Source: Siderastrea radians (lineage: Eukaryota; Cnidaria; Anthozoa; Scleractinia; Rhizangiidae). From it: 64,000 nucleotides of DNA. Both the position numbers and the translations under genes were made by a program. Under the pieces are notes generated by a model, which saw nothing but the letters and a program-made list of their open reading frames with translations, did not search any database and was not told where the DNA came from. Shown here in pieces: positions 57,872 through 64,000 of the stretch. The DNA lies in assembly GCA_964017195.1 (NCBI GenBank), contig OZ024895.1, positions 17,878,034 to 17,942,033 on the forward strand, in the 5' to 3' direction. Every line of letters starts with the position of its first letter. Position 1 is the stretch's first letter.

Positions 57872-59850
57872 GTAGGCAAAGCTATAGGTACACTGCATTC
57901 AGTCTGTAACGAACTTGAGAGGCTGAAAAAATATGTTCCTCCGACTGAAGGAAGTAGAACCCATGAACTTAAGCACGAATTTAACTCATCTTAACACCGA
58001 ATCTTTAACCTCACCTTCAACTCAATCTTAACCCAAAACCTAAACACACTGAAGGACGGTGCCTCCTTTTGTTACTGCGCATACGTTCTGCGCATCACGG
58101 GATATTTCAGTTTCTTAAGGAATTTGCCCACTAATACAACAACATTTTTGCACGGCTTATGACTATTTGGAAAAAGCAGATCTTAGCAAGGGCTATCAGA
58201 ATCCAGAAAGAAAATTGGGGGTAACCGTGCATTTTTCGGAGATAATTGGGCTTAAATTTGGAAAGAAATTGCCATACGTTCTTTGTATTTTAGCGCTGTT
58301 TTGGAATTATAGTTACTTAAGAGCGCTCATCCAGAAATTTCGCCTGGAGCCGTGCAAAATGAAAAAATTGAAAATTCTCAAACTTTGCCAGAATAAAGGT
58401 CTAGGTAAAGTATTTCTAGAAAAATAACTTTCAGTTCGATTAGATTTTTATTTTACGAGAACGGCGACCAAGTCGGTTCGGCAGCTCTTACATCAGTTTT
58501 CACGGGGTACACACCACACATCAATTGAACGCTGTTTTAAAATACACAAAGATATAAATCCAAACAATGAATACCTTACTCAAAAGAACACAGTTTTATT
58601 GCAAGTTTGAGCGGTTATTTGTTCCATTTGACCTCAGTCGTAATATTTTTGCGATTTTTAAATTTTTTACTGATTTCGCCGTTTTTGGCGAGACAGAAAA
58701 TTGGCAAAATTGAGAGGGCAAAATCGCTTCTTGGTACATGGCGTGGTCTTAAATCAAGGTAACCCAGCGAAAGAGCAAGGTTTCTTCCTCAAATAAATGC
58801 AATAAAATTTTTGGGCTACTTAAATCATGAAATTTAGAGCGCCGAACAAAAGTGACACATATAGGTCAAAACACGCCATTCTTGTCACGGCATTTAGAGG
58901 TGTAAAATCAACAATGCGCTCGTGAAAAAAATAATATGCTAACGTTTTTCCAATAATTTTCGATATGATGGAAGCCTAGCTAAGCTATAAAGATCTGTGT
59001 ACTTGTTGCTGGTTAGTTTGTCTGAAGCCATAACTTTAAACGGCTATTTTGCGACAGCCGATATTCGAATTCCGAACGGGAAATCGGTCGAGAACAGCAC
59101 TGAATATTTGGAGACAACATATTTGCTTCTAATAGGCTAAAACGTAATTGTTGTAATAAACTGCAAAATCAAAGAATTCTCCATCTGTTATTCTATTTAA
59201 GTATTACTATTGTAAATCTGTACGTACCAAAACCTGCAGAAAAAGAACTCGCTTCGCAGGCTGTGTTACTCAGTTCGTTGTCAAACAACTCAAACAACAA
59301 GGATTGCGTGACAGGATCCCACGCATTGTCAGTATTTGTTTGTGATCATGTATGCATACATGCGGAAACACGGAATGTTAATTCTTCCGATTTGTATTTC
59401 TGTTTTTCCCTCTTTGGTAAGATATGCTGAATACGAATTATCAAGAATTTTCCCGGTAACTGGCTGAGCAAGGAAAATTTGTAAAAGAAAAAAAAAAACG
59501 AAAGGTCAACATCATGACCCACCCCACCCCGGAAGGCAGCATCCTTCGCCAAGGGTGGAGAAATTTGACAATCGAGAACATTTTGGGGCATTTATAATTA
59601 TTGTTTTTTATCACTCTTCAAAAACTGTCCCAGCGACGTGCGAGTCCCCCACCAACGCTTCCCAATTCTTCGTGGAGGGATACTCTGGCGTGCACTCACG
59701 TGTTCTTTTCGCTCGGCTATCAGTGTGCGAAAAAGCGACTTCCGATTTCAATATTACATACCAAGTGGTTACATATCAGTGCGAAGTCTTGCCACCGCAA
59801 AATAAGTCATTAGTTGCTGGTTTTGGGGGGGAGGGGTGGGGGTAAGTGGA
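57872..59850. other. No gene recognised
   Basis: After the last EGF exon I find no module-1 exon, no stop-containing terminal exon with domain content and no polyadenylation site that I can tie to the gene. Short frames (58167-58427, 59555-59845) lack domains. Confidence 0.4.
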
Positions 59851-59853
59851 CAA

Positions 59854-60774
59854 TTACGTACAAGAAAAGGTTTTTACAAGATTACCAATTAACTCCATAT
59901 ATGGTGCTTTGCCCGATAGTGAAAGATTGTCGATGTCCATGTCAAAGTGACTGCATATTAAGCGCAGCATAGAGATGCTGAGCCTAGTGAGTTTACGTGT
60001 TGCATATATATCACATAGATTGAATGTATCATAGGTGATTGAGTGGATCAACTGGCATTCATCGATGACATGCGCACAAGTAGAAGAGTAGGCCTCTTGT
60101 TCTTCAATGACTTGAAAATCGCAATTATCTGCATCTTCATCTTCCCTGCCTCTTTGTCGTAATTTCGCCGCTGCCCTTGAAAAATACGATTTAATTTGCT
60201 GAGGTGTTAGGAACTCATCCACAGTGAATCTGCGGTTGCCATCTTCATGCCTTGCATGCCGCATATCTTTGGCTACCTGTGCCGGATCTGCTTTGTGCCC
60301 ACTCTGCTCTCCTATTCTAAATTTTTCATCTAGGTAGCCTTTTTGCTTTGCATTGAATCGCGTAGCCTTTTTGGTAGATCGCAGTGCCCACCCCTGCGGC
60401 TGCACCTCACCGCTTTGTTCTGAAAGTATAGAACCGACAATAAAGGGCTGTGCGCTTGAGCCTTCCTGAAGTTTTTCTGTGGAGACCATTTTTGCCTTGT
60501 CGAGGAGAGTGTGCTTCTCCTCCACAAACTTGCACTTCCCATAATGCAAGTGTCGCTCAAGGTTGCAGTGGCGCTAAAACGTGCTCACACATCCTTCGAC
60601 TGGACTAGAGAAGAGATGGACCTCGTTCTCGGTGGACACACCAATTTCTTGCCCCTCTACTGCACGTTCCTCCTTTCTTTGGACGGGAGACTGTTCACCG
60701 TCAAGTGTGGGGACGTCCTGGAAATCGCCACAGGAAATTGGACTGAGGGAATACTGAATCATCCAATGAACCAA
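59854..60774 (-). pseudogene. Pseudogene C-terminal part: C2H2 finger and GW...FLTPQQI...SYFSR domain
   Basis: One frame across an internal TAG (60576-60574): LFSSPVEGCVSTF-stop-RHCNLERHLHYGKCKF. This looks like a C2H2 finger whose first cysteine became serine and whose helix is cut by the stop. Downstream: EEKHTLLDKAKMVSTEKLQE, GWALRSTKKATRFNAKQKGY, EQSGHKADPAQVAKDMRHAR, RRFTVDEFLTPQQIKSYFSR. The last segments form a compact helical domain of unknown function. It ends at a normal stop at 59854. Confidence 0.65.
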
Positions 60775-61020
60775 GCTGGACTAAATAAAAAGGAGAGAAA
60801 TAGAAACAGATAGGATGTTGCCTTCAATGTATAACCTCTTCCATCATTGCAGGCTCTCAGATAGAATGAATCATGGGAAAATAACAAAGTGAACGCGCGC
60901 AATCAAAGGGGCGCGAACTGGGCCCCGTTTTCTCTCTTTAGTTCCCTCGTCACGATTTTTTCCATGTCCGTTCTTACCGTATTTCGTCTTTCGAACCATC
61001 TCGAAGCCGAAACAGGCTAC

Positions 61021-61474
61021 TCAATATAAAACACGATCGTAAAAAGTAATTTCTTGGCGTTTGCAAAGTTTTGGCGCCTTCAGGTACTTCTGATCTGCTG
61101 AAGTTGGCGTTGTTGTGCATAGGGCTTTCTCCACAGCCTGTGTTCTCTTCAGTGCTTCCCACAGAGACGCCAGGTTTTCGGGAGAGATGACTTCTAACGA
61201 CGCCACACCACATCTTTGGCTTTTGAGATGCGAACATTTTTTGTACGTGCACTTAACTTTTCCCAGCTCTTTTTCGGTTGATTGACAGTTGGTCGGTCAC
61301 TGACACTGAGAAACTCATTCAACTTCAAGCGGCGAAGGTTTTGGTTGCTCACACTGGAGGAATCACTGCACTACTGCTGCCAGCGGTATGTTCTGTTGTG
61401 TACGAGCTGTCCTCCGACGTTAAGATGGCGAGGTTCTCCATTGCGCGAGACAGTTTAATGGCGCTTTCGTTTTC
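61021..61474 (-). pseudogene. Pseudogene exon 3: frameshifted central part
   Basis: After acceptor cttttacttcag: ENESAIKLSRAMENLAILTS and on to VIPPV, then TGA at 61351-61349. In another frame: SNQNLRRLKLNEFLSVSDRP, TVNQPKKSWEKLS, RISKAKDVV. In a third frame: VASLEVISPENLASLWEALK, then SADQKYLKAPK, ending at 61021. Three consecutive frames reading as one protein point to two small indels. Confidence 0.65.
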
Positions 61475-61540
61475 CTGAAGTAAAAGAAAAATGACCAAGA
61501 AAGCATGAGCTGCAAGCGAGAGATAGCAGAGCTTGTATTA

Positions 61541-62235
61541 CTCAAGACAATTAAGGCATGGGTCCTCCAGCGATTTCACAAAAAAGTAAGGGGGTGGTCT
61601 ATCTTTTGATGAATTGACATAAAGCGGAGTAAGCTGAGGATACACTTACGAGGTGAAAGTTGAAGAACCTTAAATGTTTTTTTAGGACCACATATTGTCA
61701 CGTGACCAATTAAGGCTATTTTTAGCTCAAAAACCTTTTTGGCAAAATGGCACCACTTTTCATATTTTTCTGGAGGCTGCAATCATCTAAATAATGTTAA
61801 GGCTACTAGTAAAATCAATTCTGTGCCCGGGCCTTTGAAGAAAATTTAACATAAAATCCTGAAATAAGAAAACAATTTTACGAGGGGACTGGGAACTAGT
61901 ACAAAACAGCGTTTATTTACAAAAGTAATGAAATATTTCACAAAGTCCAGGCACAGATCTTTCGTCTCTGACGTGATGACTTATTTAGTACCGACAAAGT
62001 TGAATGACTGTTGGCATAAAGTGGTGCCATCTTTCTTTATAGATTTTTTTCGATGATGTGGCCGTAAAAAGTCACGTGACCTTATTTGCATACGTCTTGT
62101 CATTCATTATGTTAACATTAGCAAACTTATCAATCTGGCAACGTTTTATCGTTTTATGTCTTAATCCTCAAAAGATGGACCACCCCCTAACTTTTTGGTA
62201 AAATAAAAGACCATCCGTGCCTTAATTTTCTTGAG
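61541..62235. repeat. 695-bp inverted-repeat element in the pseudogene intron
   Basis: Left ACTCAAGACAATTAAGGCAT and right GCCTTAATTTTCTTGAGT form the ends; inside, AAGTAAGGGGGTGGTCTATC pairs with GATGGACCACCCCCTAACTT. No coding capacity. It lies between pseudogene exons 2 and 3. Confidence 0.7.
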
Positions 62236-62405
62236 TATCAGCGAACTTTTCACCTAATCCATTTCTGGCTCTAGTTCTGAGTGATTGTTTAAGTTGGTTC
62301 CTCATAGGCAACACCTTTTTACAAGGGTTTTGCGCGCGTCGAGTGTGTGCACGATAAAGCCCTTTTAATCTCAATAATATTAAATTTAGCGGTAGAATGA
62401 CTTAC

Positions 62406-62545
62406 TGGATCACTTTCTGCAGACTCAACTTGGGATGAGATCGGGGATGAGGTATCCTTTGTCTCTTGCTCACTAGGAAAATCCGCTGTTGTCTTGGATG
62501 GAACTTCCTCCTGCACCTCAGATTTGGCGGAAGGCGTCTCTTTTG
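62406..62545 (-). pseudogene. Pseudogene exon 2: acidic Ser/Thr-rich linker
   Basis: 140 nt, acceptor ctgtttctag, donor GATCCA|GTAAGT, phase 1 in, 0 out. It reads PKETPSAKSEVQEEVPSKTT, then EQETKDTSSPISSQVESAES. Low complexity, probably a disordered linker. Confidence 0.6.
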
Positions 62546-62849
62546 CTAGAAACAGCCAGCATTGTTTACAGATAGCTAACAAAATTAGATAAAATATGTT
62601 GGTGAAATAAAAATAACTACTAACGTTGCATTTTTTCTTCATTTTCATTTTCGTTGTTGTTGCAATAACCCTATTTTTGGTCCGTCTAAGCTGTTACGTC
62701 TTATGGGTACCTCTACTTCAGGAATAAAATAACAACAGGAGAATATTCTTTTGACAACAATTAAATGCATGACTAGTACATTGGACAAGAAAGCGAAAGA
62801 GGGCCTTTCGCATTTGTTCAGTAGGGCGCGATACTGAGACGTACGTGCG

Positions 62850-63190
62850 AAAAGTTCGCGGGAGATGTAAGGAAAGCATAGCAGGCGCTTATGTTAAATA
62901 GGGCGCGATATCGGGGACGCGCGAGAAGTTCACGCGAGGGGAACGGAAGTAGGCGTACCAGGCGCTTATGTTTTACAATAGTAACAGGAAGGGAAGAATG
63001 CGTAACAGGCCCTGCTTTCGCATTCGTTCAATGGGGCACGATACCGAGACGCGCGAGAAGTTCGCGCGAGGAGAAGGAAGGAATGCGCAGCAGGCGTCTA
63101 CGTTCAGGGCGCGATATCAGGGATGCAAGTGGATCGAGGGGAAGGGAAGTAGGCGTAGGAGGCGCGTTATATAGGCTCCTATTTTAGGGA
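62850..63190 (+). repeat. Tandem GC-richer repeats (GGGCGCGATA...CGCGAGAAGTTC)
   Basis: The motif GGGCGCGATA.(C/T).G.GACG.....GCGAGAAGTTCGCG(C/G)GAG recurs at about 62824, 62900, 63030 and 63106, with GGAAG.AGGCGTA..AGGCG between. Four diverged units of about 70-130 bp in the intron after pseudogene exon 1. Confidence 0.65.
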
Positions 63191-63467
63191 CACACGAGAA
63201 TTCTTGCAAGAGGACAGGGGTGAAAATGTAGTAGTTATTTGCACTTTATGCCGGGGATCGCGCATAAACTTTTCGTGAGTCCCCAACATTCCATATGCCC
63301 TTCAGTAAAGGTGCACAATGTCGGCCATGGGCGCACTTCCATAAATATTACTGAAACTCTGTCTGAGGTTTAAAAAGATGACACGTTTGGAAGGATAACT
63401 CAACAGGCCTCTGCTCTTCTGGGGGAAAGAGGGGTGAGTTATAATTTTCAGTACCGTTTTTACTTAC

Positions 63468-63654
63468 GGGAAGCAACTGGAACAAGCACTGAGGTAAGGC
63501 TGTACAGTCGTTGCGATTGTGGGAGTGTGATACCACGGTCCCCCTTAATTTGTTTATTCTTGTGGGGAGCCCAGTCTGGTGGAGATGAACATGACTTTTT
63601 GGAACAACGCCATCTAATTCCAAATATTTCTCGGTGCCGTGGACATACCGACAT
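63468..63654 (-). pseudogene. Pseudogene exon 1: Cys/His-rich N-terminal motif
   Basis: From the ATG: MSVCPRHREIFGIRWRCSKK, SCSSPPDWAPH, KGDRGITLPQS, SLTSVLVPVAS. The pattern C..HRe.fGIrWRC...C...H......GDRGI...qS......lvPV.S looks like a conserved zinc-binding entry domain. Donor TTCCC|GTAAGTA, phase 1 out. Confidence 0.6.
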
Positions 63655-64000
63655 TTTAAAATGATTTTCACTAGCCTCAAAAATCCCTGAAAATTAATTA
63701 AAATAAGAAACGTTACTGTCAAGTCATTTTATGTTTTAACAAACCTCTTTAGCCTACGACTTTCAATTAGAGGAGAAAAAAGAACCAGGGTATCAATCAA
63801 CCTTCAGGATCGGAAATAATCGTCAGGACAGTTCAAGAAACTGAAGTGTTGCAATTCTGTTGAAGGCACGTGCACTTTGGTGAAGTCAGCCTCTTCGTGT
63901 CTTCAATGTGAATTTGTAACATTCCGGACAGTTAGCAACAGAAATTCGGTATAAAGAATGCAAAGGTTCCAAGAATTCTTTTAGCCTGTTGGCAGACCTT

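Larger units (their letters stand above)
59854..63654 (-). pseudogene. Decayed multi-exon copy of a repetitive cnidarian gene family
   Basis: Minus-strand remains in consistent order: exon 1 (63654-63468), exon 2 (62545-62406), exon 3 (from 61474, then frameshifted), and a C-terminal part with a C2H2 finger (60774-59854). Exons 1-3 have consensus donors and acceptors and matching phases (1, then 0). Frameshifts near 61350 and 61210, an in-frame TAG at 60576-60574 and an apparent internal deletion between about 61020 and 60780 show decay. I recall such proteins as a large, transposon-like multi-copy family in cnidarians; this is memory, not a search result. Confidence 0.65.

Noticed and set aside
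58167..58427. 86-residue plus frame as a possible 3' terminal exon of the protease gene
   Set aside because: No acceptor in the right phase with EGF or WSC-like content; Leu/Lys-rich without cysteines.
1..64000. CRISPR arrays, bacterial operons or prophage
   Set aside because: Direct repeats here are microsatellites or eukaryotic mobile elements; the gene structure is clearly eukaryotic.

Overview
The window looks like nuclear DNA of a cnidarian, most likely an anthozoan such as a coral or sea anemone. It is AT-rich, its genes are split into small exons with GT-AG introns, it is dense in microsatellites, palindromic MITE-like elements, a tRNA-type SINE and an L2/CR1-like LINE, and it carries modules I associate with cnidarian extracellular proteins. 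The species cannot be fixed from sequence alone.

The main content is one very large plus-strand gene, readable from a signal-peptide exon at 14442 to at least 57871. I reconstructed 41 coding exons by splice signals, unbroken reading phase and domain content, about 1990 residues in all. The protein is a secreted ADAMTS-like zinc metalloprotease: signal peptide, prodomain with furin-type sites, a catalytic domain whose HExxHxxGxxHD motif is split by an intron, disintegrin-like module, TSP1 repeat, Cys-rich module, spacer and three more TSP1-type repeats. A long C-terminal tail follows: 15 EGF-like modules interleaved with two pairs of an unassigned four-cysteine, WSC-like module. Every tail exon is phase 1-1. 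A five-exon unit (EGF-EGF-EGF-module 1-module 2+EGF) occurs twice in full and a third time as its three EGF exons only, so the gene either ends there or continues beyond the window. The unit's exons point to recent tandem exon duplication.

Region by region: 1-14.4 kb holds no convincing host gene, only repeats, a 149-bp palindrome and a short Crypton-like N-terminal fragment. 14.4-40 kb is the ADAMTS core, with introns packed with inverted-repeat elements. 40-58 kb is the EGF/WSC-like tail; a decayed antisense LINE (43.3-46.45 kb) lies in one intron. 59.8-63.7 kb carries, on the minus strand, the intron-containing but frameshifted remains of what I recall as a multi-copy cnidarian gene family (C/H-rich N-terminal motif, C-terminal C2H2 finger with an in-frame stop).

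Functionally, the plus-strand gene would make an extracellular matrix protease whose ancillary modules direct it to matrix or carbohydrate partners. All functional statements are inferred from domains. No search, alignment program or transcript data was available.
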